Assembly (NCBI GenBank): GCA_000496475.1
Contig: AYMW01000002.1
Location: forward strand, 558,001-622,000
Reading direction: 5' to 3'
Source of the DNA: Betaproteobacteria bacterium MOLA814
GTDB taxonomy: Bacteria > Pseudomonadota > Gammaproteobacteria > Burkholderiales > Burkholderiaceae_C
DNA: 64,000 nucleotides
The notes below the pieces were generated by a model. That model was not told where the DNA came from. It ran no database searches and saw only the letters and a program-made list of their open reading frames with translations. The position numbers and the translations under genes are program-made. Within the stretch, counting starts at the first letter, position 1, and each line of letters begins with the position of its first letter. Below, in pieces: positions 50,834 to 60,692 of the stretch.

Positions 50834-52083
50834 CGGTCAATTTCTCCAAACACAATGTCCATGGTCCCAATGATGGCCACCGCATCAGCCAGCATGTGGC
50901 CTCGAGTCAGTTCATCAAGGCCTGCAAGGTGGGCAAACCCGGGGGCGCGAATTTTTAAGCGGTAGGGCTTGTTGGCGCCGTCGCTCACCATGTAAATACC
51001 AAACTCACCTTTGGGGTGTTCGACCGCGGCATAAGCCTCGCCCTCTGGAACACGGAAGCCTTCCGTGAATAACTTGAAGTGATGTATCAAGTCTTCCATG
51101 TTGGTCTTCATGTCTTCGCGTGAAGGGGGCGCGACTTTGCGGTTGTCCGTGATCACTGGACCAGGGTTGTCTCGCAGCCATGCAGAACACTGCTGAATGA
51201 TTCGGTTGCTTTGACGCATTTCCTCTACACGCACCAAGTAGCGGTCGTAGCTGTCGCCCTCTACACCAACCGCCACGTCAAAATCCATCTCGGCGTACAC
51301 GTCATAGGGTTGCGTTTTACGCAAGTCCCAAGCCACACCGGATCCGCGCAACATAGGCCCAGTGAAACCCATGCTGATGGCCCTCTCAGCACTGATTGCA
51401 CCCACCCCAACCGTACGCTGTTTCCAAATACGGTTTTCAGTGAGCAGCGTCTCGTATTCGTCGATGTAATTCGGGAACTTGGCACAGAAGTCGTCAATAA
51501 AGTCCAGCAACGAGCCTTGGCGATTTTCGTTGAGCTTGGCAACGCCTCGGGCATTGCGCACCTTGCTGGCCTTGAACTGCGGCATGGTATCTGGCAAGTC
51601 ACGGTAGACGCCACCTGGGCGGAAATAAGCGGCATGCATACGCGCGCCAGAAACCGCCTCATACATGTCAAACAGAGACTCACGTTCGCGAAACGTATAA
51701 ATAAGAATGGTAGATGCACCGCAGTCGTGTGCATGCGCACCCAACCACATCAGGTGGTTCATCACGCGGGTGATTTCAGCAAACATCACACGGATGTATT
51801 GCGCCCGGCGCGGCACGTCTAAATCCAGCATTTTCTCAATGGCTAGGCAGTAGGCGTGCTCGTTGCACATCATGGATACGTAGTCCAAACGGTCCATGTA
51901 CGGCAGCGACTGTATGTACGTCTTGGTCTCGGCCAGCTTCTCGGTAGCGCGGTGTAGCAAACCAATATGCGGGTCAGCGCGTTGCACCACCTCGCCGTCT
52001 AGCTCAAGCACCAGGCGCAGCACACCGTGCGCAGCAGGGTGTTGTGGTCCAAAGTTCAGCGTGTAATTTTTAATTTCAGCCAT
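50830..52083 (-). CDS. nuoD: NADH-quinone oxidoreductase subunit D
   Basis: 417-residue, hydrogenase-like 49-kDa subunit that contacts quinone. Seen: [22 protein letters not shown] (quinone-site His), [23 protein letters not shown]-like [17 protein letters not shown] and the C-terminal [12 protein letters not shown]. Clusterless, as expected. Confidence 0.96.
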   Translation of the reverse strand: MAEIKNYTLNFGPQHPAAHGVLRLVLELDGEVVQRADPHIGLLHRATEKLAETKTYIQSLPYMDRLDYVSMMCNEHAYCLAIEKMLDLDVPRRAQYIRVMFAEITRVMNHLMWLGAHAHDCGASTILIYTFRERESLFDMYEAVSGARMHAAYFRPGGVYRDLPDTMPQFKASKVRNARGVAKLNENRQGSLLDFIDDFCAKFPNYIDEYETLLTENRIWKQRTVGVGAISAERAISMGFTGPMLRGSGVAWDLRKTQPYDVYAEMDFDVAVGVEGDSYDRYLVRVEEMRQSNRIIQQCSAWLRDNPGPVITDNRKVAPPSREDMKTNMEDLIHHFKLFTEGFRVPEGEAYAAVEHPKGEFGIYMVSDGANKPYRLKIRAPGFAHLAGLDELTRGHMLADAVAIIGTMDIVFGEIDR

Positions 52084-52117
52084 AGGGGTATCCGTTCAAC
52101 TCAGGGCGGGCAATGCG

Positions 52118-52711
52118 TTAATTCAAGCCAGCGTAGCTGTCTTCGCGAATGATGCGTGGTGTAATTTCACGCGGCTCAATCGTCACTGGCTGGTACACCA
52201 CACGGCGCTGTTCAGCGTCATACCGCATCTCAACATGACCTGTAACTGGGAAGTCTTTGCGGAATGGATGACCAATAAAACCATAATCGGTCAAGATGCG
52301 GCGCAAGTCCTCGTGCCCTTCAAACATGATGCCGAATAGGTCAAAGGCTTCGCGCTCATACCAGTTGGCAGAATTCCAAATGCGGTTGACAGAAGCCACC
52401 ACAGGGAAATCATCGTCATCACAAAACACCTTTAAACGGATGCGCTGGTTAAGAGCAACCGAGAGCAAATGCACGGCAACTGCAAAGCGCGGACCTTCGT
52501 ACTGGCCGTCTTTGTACTCGCTGTAATCAAGACCGCACAAATCCATCAGTTGGGCAAACTGACAATCAACATGGTCACGCAGTTGCAGCGCCACAGCCGG
52601 GTAGTCCGCTGGCTTGACATGAATGGTCAGTTCACCAAGGTCGGTACTGCTGCTCACCACGCGCTCGCCCAAAATAGCCAGCACGTTGTTTTTAAGTGTT
52701 TCAATCGTCAT
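52118..52711 (-). CDS. nuoC: NADH-quinone oxidoreductase subunit C
   Basis: 197 residues from ATG at 52711 (MTIETLKNN); the open frame runs 73 codons further but inside nuoB in another frame. The 30-kDa signature is present: [26 protein letters not shown] followed by [10 protein letters not shown]. Ends 34 bases before nuoD. Confidence 0.94.
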   Translation of the reverse strand: MTIETLKNNVLAILGERVVSSSTDLGELTIHVKPADYPAVALQLRDHVDCQFAQLMDLCGLDYSEYKDGQYEGPRFAVAVHLLSVALNQRIRLKVFCDDDDFPVVASVNRIWNSANWYEREAFDLFGIMFEGHEDLRRILTDYGFIGHPFRKDFPVTGHVEMRYDAEQRRVVYQPVTIEPREITPRIIREDSYAGLN

Positions 52712-52721
52712 AGTGCTAACC

Positions 52722-53204
52722 TTAAACACGCGCAATGGTGTTGGTGCGACGAATTTTTTCTTGCAGCTGAATGATGCCGTACAACAAGGCCTCCGCAGTC
52801 GGCGGACAACCTGGCACATACACGTCAACCGGCACAATGCGGTCACAACCACGCACCACTGAATAGCTGTAGTGGTAGTAACCACCACCATTGGCGCATG
52901 AACCCATGGAAATGACCCACCGCGGTTCACTCATTTGGTCATACACCTTGCGCAGTGCTGGTGCCATTTTGTTGCACAAGGTGCCAGCCACAATCATCAA
53001 GTCGGCTTGACGCGGACTGGCGCGAAACACCTCGGCACCAAAGCGCGCCAAGTCATAACGCGCAGCGCCTGCATGCATCATCTCAACCGCACAGCAAGCC
53101 AGACCAAACGTCATCGGCCACAAAGACCCAGTCTTGGCCCAATTCACCAGCGAGTCGTAGTTGGTGGTGATGAAACCTTTTTCTAATACGCCTTCAATGG
53201 CCAT
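52722..53204 (-). CDS. nuoB: NADH-quinone oxidoreductase subunit B
   Basis: 160-residue subunit with the terminal N2 [4Fe-4S] cluster: GLACCAVEM (tandem Cys), [17 protein letters not shown] and [14 protein letters not shown]. Transfers electrons to quinone. Separated from nuoA by 89 bases and from nuoC by 10. Confidence 0.96.
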   Translation of the reverse strand: MAIEGVLEKGFITTNYDSLVNWAKTGSLWPMTFGLACCAVEMMHAGAARYDLARFGAEVFRASPRQADLMIVAGTLCNKMAPALRKVYDQMSEPRWVISMGSCANGGGYYHYSYSVVRGCDRIVPVDVYVPGCPPTAEALLYGIIQLQEKIRRTNTIARV

Positions 53205-53293
53205 GTTGCGTGTCCGCCTTTAAACGTTGTTGCAGGAAATGCTGCGGAGAATTGGTGTCGACCAAACGGTGGAAATGGTCATACCTTGCTGGG

Positions 53294-53653
53294 TTATTCC
53301 CAATCCAAAGCACCTTTTTTCCACTCGTACACAAAGCCGACCACCAAGATAGCTAAAAACACTATGACAGCCCAGTAGGCCGTTGCACCCAAGTCTTGCA
53401 ACACGGCAGCCCAAGGGAAGAGAAAAGCAATTTCTAAGTCGAACAAAATGAACAAAATGGCGACCAGGTAATAGCGTACGTCGAACTTCATTCTGGCGTC
53501 TTCAAACGCTTCGAAACCACACTCATAAGGCGAGTTTTTGGCTGCATCTGGGCGATTGGGGCCCAGCAGATAACCTAGCACTTGTGGAATGATGCCCACA
53601 GCAATGCCAACTAGCAAAAATAAGATGACGGGAAGGTATTGTTCTAGGTTCAT
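53294..53653 (-). CDS. nuoA: NADH-quinone oxidoreductase subunit A
   Basis: 119-residue, three-helix membrane subunit. The loop [20 protein letters not shown] with the conserved Cys identifies it. First gene of the 14-gene operon. A strong hairpin and tRNA-Leu lie just upstream on the same strand. Confidence 0.96.
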   Translation of the reverse strand: MNLEQYLPVILFLLVGIAVGIIPQVLGYLLGPNRPDAAKNSPYECGFEAFEDARMKFDVRYYLVAILFILFDLEIAFLFPWAAVLQDLGATAYWAVIVFLAILVVGFVYEWKKGALDWE

Positions 53654-53671
53654 ACATCAGGGTCGGGCTGG

Positions 53672-53705
53672 CAGCGAAGTGCAGGAATAAACCAACACTT
53701 CGCTG
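53672..53705 (-). promoter_or_regulatory. Perfect hairpin between tRNA-Leu and nuoA
   Basis: Arms CAGCGAAGTG (53672-53681) and CACTTCGCTG (53696-53705) pair exactly over a 14-base loop. No U-tract follows, so it is not a standard terminator. It could be a processing site between tRNA and nuo mRNA or a 5' stabiliser of the nuo message. Confidence 0.6.
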
Positions 53706-53715
53706 TGAACTGTGA

Positions 53716-53800
53716 TGGTGCCGTCGGCGAGACTCGAACTCGCACAGCTTTCGCCACTACCCCCTCAAGATAGCGTGTCTACCAATTTCACCACGACGGC
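53716..53800 (-). tRNA. tRNA-Leu (anticodon GAG)
   Basis: 85 bases including encoded CCA. The acceptor stem GCCGTCG pairs with CGACGGC. The D-arm region GGTGAAATTGGTAGACACG is Leu-like, the anticodon loop reads CTTGAGG, a class II variable arm follows, and the T-arm has GTTCGAGTC. Closely resembles E. coli leuU (GAG). Lies between secG and nuoA on the same strand, a conserved arrangement. Confidence 0.96.
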
Positions 53801-54183
53801 ATGTGTCTTTGTCTTGCTAAACAGAGGAAAACCTTAGTAAAAGCGCGACCAGACAAGCCTCAGAGTTTACCCTGAAAACAGAACCATTACAGGGCTTGAT
53901 GCACGCGAACAACTCAATTAAATGGCCTGTTGATATAAGCAACAACTCATATACAGCGAGGTATGTTCATAGGTGCAAGACGCAAGAAAGCCACCTCAAG
54001 GGTGGCTTGCTTGAACATCACCAGCAGCAACGCCCGTTCATCGTTTAGCTAACACCTTGAACAGACGTTGGCCGAACGGTTCAACAAACCATCCAACCGA
54101 CTGCCCAACTGGCCATCAGACTGCCAATGATCCACCCTGCGAACAGCAATAGGCAATTGGCAAACAGGAAAGGGCCAGCAAAT
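53801..54183. other. 383-base gap between secG and tRNA-Leu with one hairpin
   Basis: No gene was recognised. A hairpin (53983-54013) pairs AAGCCACC with GGTGGCTT over 5 bases, extended by CAAG/CTTG across one mismatch. It lies about 170 bases after secG without a U-tract. The gap probably holds the tRNA/nuo promoter and the secG 3' end. Confidence 0.6.
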
Positions 54184-54561
54184 CTAGTTGCCTGGGATTG
54201 TCTCTGGCTTGGGCGCTACAGCTGCAGGAGCACTGGGTGTCACACCGCCGCCAGTGGGGGCCGGAATACTACTGGCCGCTGGAGCTACTTGCTCAAGTAT
54301 GTTTGAGCTAGCAGCTGCAGGTGGGCGGTAGCCCATGTAAGACAAAAACAGGGTGCTGCTTAAAAATACCGTGGCTAGCACGGCTGTTGTGCGGGACAAG
54401 AAATTAGAACTGCCACTGGCACCAAACAAACTGCCTGAGCTGCCGCCGCCAAAAGCAGCACCTGCGTCAGCACCTTTGCCGTGTTGCATCAAAATAAGAC
54501 CAATCATGGTCAAGGCTGATAGCAACTGCACAGCCATCAATACATTAGATAAAACACTCAT
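54184..54561 (-). CDS. secG: Preprotein translocase subunit SecG
   Basis: 125-residue membrane component of SecYEG. Seen: an N-terminal helix VLMAVQLLSALTMIGLILMQ, GKGADAGAAFGGGSSGSLFGASGSSNFL-type Gly/Ser loop and a second helix. The Ala/Pro-rich tail of about 40 residues is common in this order. Next to tpiA, as in many Proteobacteria. Confidence 0.95.
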   Translation of the reverse strand: MSVLSNVLMAVQLLSALTMIGLILMQHGKGADAGAAFGGGSSGSLFGASGSSNFLSRTTAVLATVFLSSTLFLSYMGYRPPAAASSNILEQVAPAASSIPAPTGGGVTPSAPAAVAPKPETIPGN

Positions 54562-54618
54562 TTAAAATTACTCCGAGAAAAACTGTTCGAGTTGTTAATG
54601 GTTGATACCAAACCGCAC

Positions 54619-55359
54619 CTAAGATGCGGCTTGAATAATACTTAAAAAATCTGCTGCTTTTAAAGACGCACCGCCAATCAATCCGCCGTCGATATCAGGT
54701 TGAGCAAGCAAGCTGGCCGCGTTGGCTGCATTCATGCTGCCGCCGTACACAATGCGTACTGCGTCTGCTGTTTCGGTTGCTGCACGCAGCTGAGCCCGCA
54801 ACACCGCATGCACCTCTTGTGCTTGCTCTGGCGTGGCCGTTTGGCCCGTACCAATGGCCCAAACCGGCTCGTAAGCCACGACTATCTCGCTGACACAATG
54901 ACCAACTGCATGAATGGCAGCAGCCAATTGGCGCTTAACCACGGCTTGTGTCTGCCCTGCTTCACGCTGCTCTAATGTCTCACCAACACAGACGATGGGT
55001 GTCACGCCTTTGGCCAACGCAGCTTGCGCTTTGGCACCGACCATCGCATCGCTTTCGCCATGAAACTGGCGGCGCTCAGAATGACCAACTATGGCAAAAC
55101 GCACCCCATGCTCATGCAACATGGCCGCGCTCAACTCGCCCGTAAATGCCCCCTTTTCGGCAGCGGACACGTCCTGTGATCCAACCAAAATAGCACTGCC
55201 CTGCACGGCTTGTATGACGTCTGCCACGTACAAGGCTGGCGGACAAACAACCACATCACAGACGCCAACGGGCAAGCCCGCCACAATGGCCTGCAACAGG
55301 TCTGCATTGCCTGACCTGCTGCCGTTCATCTTCCAATTACCAGCAATGAGTTTTTTCAT
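54619..55359 (-). CDS. tpiA: Triosephosphate isomerase
   Basis: 246 residues from ATG at 55359 (MKKLIAGNWKMNG, active-site Lys); a GTG seven codons upstream also keeps the frame. Interconverts DHAP and glyceraldehyde-3-phosphate. Seen: FAIVGHSERR (catalytic His) and VAYEPVWAIGTG (catalytic Glu), then YGGSMNAANA. TIM barrel of normal length. Confidence 0.95.
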   Translation of the reverse strand: MKKLIAGNWKMNGSRSGNADLLQAIVAGLPVGVCDVVVCPPALYVADVIQAVQGSAILVGSQDVSAAEKGAFTGELSAAMLHEHGVRFAIVGHSERRQFHGESDAMVGAKAQAALAKGVTPIVCVGETLEQREAGQTQAVVKRQLAAAIHAVGHCVSEIVVAYEPVWAIGTGQTATPEQAQEVHAVLRAQLRAATETADAVRIVYGGSMNAANAASLLAQPDIDGGLIGGASLKAADFLSIIQAAS

Positions 55360-55383
55360 GTTGTTTATCTCAGCATTCACAGC

Positions 55384-56376
55384 TTAAACCTGCCAGGTGA
55401 GCACGATTTTTCCCACATGCGCGTTTGATTCCATCAGCGTATGGGCAGCAGCAGCCTCACCAGCCGGAAAAGTTTTAAACACCACGGGCTTGATCACACC
55501 GCTGTGCAGCTGAGGCCACACATGCGCACGCAATTGGTCAGCAATGGCAGACTTAAACGCCACCGATCGCGCGCGCAAGGTTGAACCTGTGATGTGCAAG
55601 CGCTTGCGCAACACCAAGCCAGCATTGAAGCTGGCATTGACACCACCTTGCACGGCAATAATGACCAAGCGACCATCTTCTGCAAGACACGGTATTTCGC
55701 GACCAATGTAGTCACCAGCCACCATATCTAGTACCACATCAACGCCTTTACCGGCCGTGATGTCCATCACCTGCGCAGCAAAATCTGTCTCACGGTAGTT
55801 GATGGCATGGTCGGCACCCAGCGCCAAACAAGCTTGGCATTTGTCAGCCGTGCCAGCGGTCACAATGACTGTCGCACCAACAGCTTTGGCCATTTGTATG
55901 GCTGTAACACCAATACCGCTGGAACCACCTTGGATCAATAAGGTCTCGCCAGCAATGAGATGAGCCCTGTCAAACACATTGCTCCACACGGTGAAAAATG
56001 TTTCTGGCAGTGACGCAGCTTGTACCATGTCAAAACCATCAGGCACTGGCAAGCACTGGCCAACGGGAGCCACACACCACTGGGCGTAACCACCTCCGGT
56101 CACCAACGCACACACTGCATCCCCCACTGTGAGGCCAGCAGCGGCCATGGCTTGCGCATCACCAGACGCTATAACACCTGCCACCTCTAAACCAGGCACA
56201 TGAGATGCGCCAGGAGGGGGTGGGTAAGCGCCACTGCGTTGCAACACATCCGGGCGATTCACACCGCTGGCGTGAACGTGGATTAACACCTCACCCGCAC
56301 CAGCGTGTACATCGTCACGCGCACCCAAGCGCAGCACGCTGGGCGCGCCAAACTCGGTGATATCAACAACTTGCAT
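55384..56376 (-). CDS. NAD(P)H-quinone oxidoreductase, PIG3/zeta-crystallin family
   Basis: 330-residue medium-chain reductase without zinc ligands. Seen: VHASGVNRPDVLQRSGAYPPPPGASHVPGLEVAGV, the nucleotide-binding LIQGGSSGIGVTAIQMAKAVGATVIVTAGT (Rossmann) and YRETDFAAQV. The PIG3-type N-terminus fits a quinone or enone reductase. The native substrate is unknown. Between pnp and tpiA on the same strand. Confidence 0.9.
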   Translation of the reverse strand: MQVVDITEFGAPSVLRLGARDDVHAGAGEVLIHVHASGVNRPDVLQRSGAYPPPPGASHVPGLEVAGVIASGDAQAMAAAGLTVGDAVCALVTGGGYAQWCVAPVGQCLPVPDGFDMVQAASLPETFFTVWSNVFDRAHLIAGETLLIQGGSSGIGVTAIQMAKAVGATVIVTAGTADKCQACLALGADHAINYRETDFAAQVMDITAGKGVDVVLDMVAGDYIGREIPCLAEDGRLVIIAVQGGVNASFNAGLVLRKRLHITGSTLRARSVAFKSAIADQLRAHVWPQLHSGVIKPVVFKTFPAGEAAAAHTLMESNAHVGKIVLTWQV

Positions 56377-56405
56377 GGTTTGACCGGGGACGGATACTGG
56401 TCAGA

Positions 56406-58544
56406 TTAAGACTGTGACTGTGGCTGTTGTTGTTGCTGATCACCGCCGTTATCACGGTCTAACAGCACCTTCATTGACAGCTTGATACGGCCCTTGTCGT
56501 CAGTCTCCATGACCTTGACGCGAACCACTTGGCCCTCGCTCAAGTAATCACTGACTTTTTCAACACGCTCGTGAGCGATTTGGCTGATGTGCAACAAACC
56601 GTCTTTACCAGGCAGCAAGTTCACCAACGCGCCAAAGTCCAGCAGTTTGGTGATGGGGCCTTCGTAGATGGCGCCCACTTCAACCTCGGCTGTGATTTCC
56701 GCAATGCGACGCTTGGCTTCTTCGGCCATTGCACCATCAACGGAAGCAATGGTGATTGTGCCGTCCTCTTCGATATTGATCTGCGTGCCGGTCTCTTCGG
56801 TCAACGCGCGGATGGTTGCGCCACCCTTGCCAATCACGTCACGGATTTTGTCTGGATTGATTTTCATGGTGAACAAACGCGGTGCGAAATCAGACACTTC
56901 GGTCTTGGCTTCGCCCATGGCTTCTTGCATTTTTCCCAAAATATGCATGCGGGCTTCTTTGGCTTGTGCCAAAGCAACTTGCATGATTTCCTTGGTAATA
57001 CCTTGAATTTTGATGTCCATTTGCAGCGCCGTCACACCATCGGTGGTACCTGCAACTTTGAAGTCCATATCGCCCAAGTGGTCTTCATCACCCAAAATAT
57101 CGGTCAACACGGCAAAGCGGTTGTCTTCTTTAATCAGTCCCATGGCGATGCCAGCCACATGGGCTTTCAAAGGCACGCCGGCGTCCATCATGGACAAACA
57201 GCCACCACAAACAGAAGCCATAGACGACGAACCATTGGACTCTGTAATCTCACTCACCACGCGAATGGTGTACGGGAAATCTTCTTTGGCAGGCAACACC
57301 GCATTCAATGCACGCTTGGCCAAACGGCCGTGGCCAATTTCGCGACGCTTTGGTGTACCAACACGGCCAGCTTCGCCTGTAGCGAACGGAGGCATGTTGT
57401 AGTGCAGCATGAAGCGGTCTTCATACTCACCGGCCAAAGCGTCAATGCGTTGCGCATCGCGCTCGGTGCCAAGTGTAGTGACAACCAAAGCTTGGGTTTC
57501 GCCACGTGTGAACAGGGCTGAACCGTGTGTGCGTGGCAACACGCTGCTGCGAATTTCAATGGGGCGAACCGTGCGTGTGTCGCGCCCGTCAATACGCGGC
57601 TCGCCTGCCAAGATTTGGCCACGAACAATTGTTGCCTCAATGTCATGCAGCAACTTCTCAACGACAACCGCGTCGAACTTCATCTCAGCTTGTGACAAGC
57701 TGGCCATCACCTCAGCGTAAGCCGAGCGGCATGCCTCTGTGCGCGATTGCTTGTTGCGGATTTGGTAGGCAGCTTCCAGCTTGGCGCCGCCAAGCTCTTG
57801 CACCTTGGCAACCAAGGCTTGGTCTTGCTCAGGTGCTTTCCAATCCCACATTGGCTTGCCAGCTTCCCTAACCAATTCGTGGATCGCATTGATAGCGATT
57901 ACGCCTTGCTCGTGGCCAAACACCACGCCACCCAACATGATGTCTTCGCTCAACTGCTGGGCTTCGGACTCCACCATCAACACGGCGGTTTCAGTACCGG
58001 CAACGACCAAATCCATCAGCGACTCTTTGCGCGCTGTTTGACCTGGGTTCAAGACGTATTCACCATTCACGTAGCCGACACGGGCAGCGCCAATGGGGCC
58101 GTTAAAGGGGATGCCACTGATTGACAAGGCTGCGCTGGTGCCAATTAAGGCGGCAATGTCTGCATCAACTTCAGGGTTCAATGACAGTGTGTGGATAACC
58201 ACTTGCACCTCGTTGTAGAAACCTGCTGGAAATAGAGGACGGATTGGACGGTCAATCAAACGCGAGGTCAGTGTCTCGAATTCGCTTGGACGGCCTTCGC
58301 GCTTGAAAAAACTACCGGGGATCTTGCCAGCGGCGTAGGTTTTTTCGAGGTAATCAACTGTCAACGGGAAGAAATCTTGGCCAGCTTTGGCGGTTGACTT
58401 GGCAACCACTGTGGCAAGTACCACGGTGCCTTCGATGTCAACCATGACGGCACCGCCAGCTTGACGTGCGATTTCGCCGGTTTCCATGGTGACCGAATGC
58501 TGGCCCCACTGGAAAGTTTTGGTAACTTTATTGAACATAGTCAT
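56406..58544 (-). CDS. pnp: Polyribonucleotide nucleotidyltransferase (PNPase)
   Basis: 712-residue 3'-5' phosphorolytic exoribonuclease. Two RNase PH domains (about 10-220 and 310-550), a KH domain with [15 protein letters not shown], and an S1 domain starting near [22 protein letters not shown] at 58544 follows an AGGAG site with good spacing. The C-terminus is Gln-rich (QQQQPQSQS). Downstream of rpsO, as in E. coli, with leader hairpins that may carry autoregulation. Confidence 0.96.
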   Translation of the reverse strand: MTMFNKVTKTFQWGQHSVTMETGEIARQAGGAVMVDIEGTVVLATVVAKSTAKAGQDFFPLTVDYLEKTYAAGKIPGSFFKREGRPSEFETLTSRLIDRPIRPLFPAGFYNEVQVVIHTLSLNPEVDADIAALIGTSAALSISGIPFNGPIGAARVGYVNGEYVLNPGQTARKESLMDLVVAGTETAVLMVESEAQQLSEDIMLGGVVFGHEQGVIAINAIHELVREAGKPMWDWKAPEQDQALVAKVQELGGAKLEAAYQIRNKQSRTEACRSAYAEVMASLSQAEMKFDAVVVEKLLHDIEATIVRGQILAGEPRIDGRDTRTVRPIEIRSSVLPRTHGSALFTRGETQALVVTTLGTERDAQRIDALAGEYEDRFMLHYNMPPFATGEAGRVGTPKRREIGHGRLAKRALNAVLPAKEDFPYTIRVVSEITESNGSSSMASVCGGCLSMMDAGVPLKAHVAGIAMGLIKEDNRFAVLTDILGDEDHLGDMDFKVAGTTDGVTALQMDIKIQGITKEIMQVALAQAKEARMHILGKMQEAMGEAKTEVSDFAPRLFTMKINPDKIRDVIGKGGATIRALTEETGTQINIEEDGTITIASVDGAMAEEAKRRIAEITAEVEVGAIYEGPITKLLDFGALVNLLPGKDGLLHISQIAHERVEKVSDYLSEGQVVRVKVMETDDKGRIKLSMKVLLDRDNGGDQQQQQPQSQS

Positions 58545-58567
58545 GAAAAAAACTCCTGTGTTGTGTG

Positions 58568-58601
58568 CGTCGTGCCTTTGACATCAAAGGTTTAGCCGAC
58601 G
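58568..58601 (-). promoter_or_regulatory. Two-tier hairpin in the pnp leader
   Basis: Inner stem CCTTTG/CAAAGG (58575-58580 with 58585-58590, 4-base loop) and an outer CGTCG/CGACG (58568-58572 with 58597-58601). About 25 bases upstream of the pnp start, so it could cover or present the ribosome site. Confidence 0.5.
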
Positions 58602-58640
58602 ACTGGTAATGTGCTCAAACGCATCGGTAAAACACGATGC

Positions 58641-58681
58641 CATTCCAAAAAGTCATTGATAAAAAGTAACTTTTTGGAATG
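58641..58681 (-). promoter_or_regulatory. Long perfect pnp-leader hairpin, RNase III candidate
   Basis: Arms CATTCCAAAAAGT (58641-58653) and ACTTTTTGGAATG (58669-58681) are exact complements with a 15-base loop. In E. coli a pnp-leader stem is cut by RNase III and then degraded by PNPase, giving autoregulation. Placement here, about 100 bases before pnp, matches that logic. The sequence itself is different. Confidence 0.65.
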
Positions 58682-58770
58682 ACACAGCTTCGACCCACCG
58701 CATGCTGTTTGAAACTTATGGGGCCTAAACCCCGATTGGTGCATGTTCAAAACAAGCATCACCAATGTGC

Positions 58771-58803
58771 AAAACGCCTGAGACAGTGAACTGACTCAGG
58801 CGT
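58771..58803 (-). terminator. Terminator-like hairpin after rpsO
   Basis: Stem ACGCCTGAG/CTCAGGCGT (58774-58782 with 58795-58803), extended inside by CAGT/ACTG across one A-A mismatch. On the minus strand TTTTGCAC follows. It lies 34 bases after the rpsO stop, so it probably ends part of the rpsO transcripts and lets the rest read into pnp. Confidence 0.65.
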
Positions 58804-58836
58804 CGTAGTCTGACTAATAGATCAGCTGCTCTGTCA

Positions 58837-59100
58837 TTACTTGCGCAGTGACAACTTGGCGATCAAGGCCAAATAACGCTCGCCGTCTTTAGAGCGCAGG
58901 TAATCCAACAGCTTGCGACGACGGCTAACCATCCGCAACAAACCGCGTCGACCGTGGTGGTCTTTTTTGTTTGTTTTGAAGTGAGGTGTTAAGTAGTTGA
59001 TGCGTGCTGTCAACAAGGCAACCTGAACTTCAGGGCTGCCTGTGTCGTTCACTGCACGGGCATTGTCTTTAACGATGTCTGCTTTGACGATTCCGGTCAT
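58837..59100 (-). CDS. rpsO: 30S ribosomal protein S15
   Basis: 87 residues from ATG at 59100 ([13 protein letters not shown]) with a GAAGAGAAAA ribosome site; a GTG nine codons upstream is not needed. Normal S15: [42 protein letters not shown]. Binds 16S rRNA and, in other bacteria, its own leader. Upstream of pnp with a terminator-like hairpin between. Confidence 0.97.
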   Translation of the reverse strand: MTGIVKADIVKDNARAVNDTGSPEVQVALLTARINYLTPHFKTNKKDHHGRRGLLRMVSRRRKLLDYLRSKDGERYLALIAKLSLRK

Positions 59101-59206
59101 GATTTTCTCTTCATTTACTTGCGTCACCAGCAGCCAGCCCCTTGCATGTGTTGTGTTGCTAACTCAATTAAGAGCAGCACTTTCAACCGGGACTTACCGC
59201 TTGGCA

Positions 59207-59250
59207 CGTGTTAAACACGGCAGATAGTTGCCGCGCAACCTTTGATTATA
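59207..59250 (-). promoter_or_regulatory. rpsO promoter -10 and structured leader
   Basis: TATAAT on the minus strand (59245-59250), with a weak TGGATG at the -35 spacing. Just downstream are a GTTGC/GCAAC hairpin (59227-59239, 3-base loop) and a perfect palindrome CGTGTT-A-AACACG (59207-59219). A leader of about 140 bases is expected. These elements could take part in S15 autoregulation. Confidence 0.55.
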
Positions 59251-59292
59251 GACTGAAATGCACGCACCATCCACCTTCCTTGGCGGGCCTTG

Positions 59293-60618
59293 CTACGGCC
59301 TCACCATAGCGCAACTGGTGGGCATAGCAGCTTGCTGCGCCGTCAGACGCTGCAGCACCTTAAAACCAAACCCACTGCCTTCTGCATCAAATGGCACGCC
59401 GGGCTGGCCCACCTTGTCCATAACGGACACCACCAAAGGCTGGTCAATTTGATGGTCAGCAGCGCGCATCTGCATGCGATGGCCAGCAACGGTGATGTCC
59501 GTTTTTTCCATTGCCAAGGCCAACTGATAGGCATCGACAACATCGCCCTGACCGACCTGACCCACTTGGCTGGAAACAGACAGGCCCCGAGCCAACGCCA
59601 GCATCATGCCCTGCATGCGCATGTGCAGGTAGTCGTGCTCCGGTGTTGGAAAACTGGCTTTAAACCGCTTGTAAAACGCATCAGACGCTTCACCGCCTAA
59701 GTTAGGAAACCACTCAGCCACCGCCAATACCTTGTCCACACCAGCCTGGCCAATGGCCGCAGGTGCGCCCAAGGCGTTGCCGTAAAAAGTGTAGAAGGTG
59801 CCATCAAAGCCAGCATCTTTGGCGGCTTTGACCAACAACGTTAAGTCGTTACCCCAATTCCCAGTGACAACAGCCTGTGCGCCGCTGGCCATAATTTTGG
59901 CCGCATAGGGGGCAAAGTCTTTGATGCGAGCCATGGGGTGCAGTTCTTGGCCGACGATGACAACATCTGGACGCTTGGCCTGTAGCTGGGATCTGGCTTC
60001 TTTCACCACGCTTTGGCCAAAACTGTAGTCTTGCCCAATCAAATAAACACGCTTGAGGTCTGTGTTGCTTTCAATAGACTGAATGAGTGCAGCCATGCGC
60101 ATATTGGCATGGGCATCGAATCTAAAGTGCCAAAAGCTACAAGCTTCGTTGGTCAGAGATGGTTCAACCGCAGCGTAATTTAAAAATACAACACGGTTGG
60201 CCGGGTCGCGAGCGTTGTGCTTGTTGATGGCGTCAACCAACGCCAAAGCAACGGCAGAGGAATTGCCCTGAACCACCACACGAATGCCTTGATCTATGGC
60301 TGAGCGCAGCGCAGACAGGGCCTCTTCTGGGCGACTTTTACTGTCAAATCTAACGATCTCTATGGGACGCTGCTTGGCTGTACGGCCACCACCCCAGGCC
60401 ACACCGCCATCGGCGTTGATATTTTGTGCCGCCCACGCCAAGTTGCGATACGCAGCCTCACCCGTGTTGGTAAATGGGCCACTCAAGCCTTCAATCATGG
60501 CCACTTTGATGGGCACACCGGCATTCGGGGCCGCGCCTGCGCCCGCCATGGCGCACAGCAGGCAAACAGTCAACACTGTCCACGCTCGTAACGTTGTCAA
60601 AAATGTGTGTGGGTGCAT
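59293..60618 (-). CDS. Branched-chain amino-acid-type ABC transporter substrate-binding protein (orphan)
   Basis: 441 residues from ATG at 60618; the frame is open 37 codons upstream without support. Signal peptide: MHPHTFLTTLR...LCAMAGAGA, cleaved near GAGAAP. The receptor core shows VKVAMIEGLSGPFTNTGEAAYRNL, GVVVQGNSSAVALALV-like VVQGNSSAVALAL and VYLIGQDYSFGQSVV, a LivJ/AmiC-type periplasmic fold. No permease or ATPase is nearby, so it may serve a distant transporter or sense a ligand. Confidence 0.85.
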   Translation of the reverse strand: MHPHTFLTTLRAWTVLTVCLLCAMAGAGAAPNAGVPIKVAMIEGLSGPFTNTGEAAYRNLAWAAQNINADGGVAWGGGRTAKQRPIEIVRFDSKSRPEEALSALRSAIDQGIRVVVQGNSSAVALALVDAINKHNARDPANRVVFLNYAAVEPSLTNEACSFWHFRFDAHANMRMAALIQSIESNTDLKRVYLIGQDYSFGQSVVKEARSQLQAKRPDVVIVGQELHPMARIKDFAPYAAKIMASGAQAVVTGNWGNDLTLLVKAAKDAGFDGTFYTFYGNALGAPAAIGQAGVDKVLAVAEWFPNLGGEASDAFYKRFKASFPTPEHDYLHMRMQGMMLALARGLSVSSQVGQVGQGDVVDAYQLALAMEKTDITVAGHRMQMRAADHQIDQPLVVSVMDKVGQPGVPFDAEGSGFGFKVLQRLTAQQAAMPTSCAMVRP

Positions 60619-60692
60619 GGGTCGATCTCTGAAAGTTAGAACAAGGGGATGCGGCAGGCGTTTATAGATACCGCTGAAAAAGTTGTGCTGCG

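Noticed and set aside
56529-57521. 330-codon rightward open frame opposite pnp
   Set aside because: It is the antisense shadow of a clear PNPase gene, has no family motif and has His/Cys-rich composition typical of reverse-frame artefacts.
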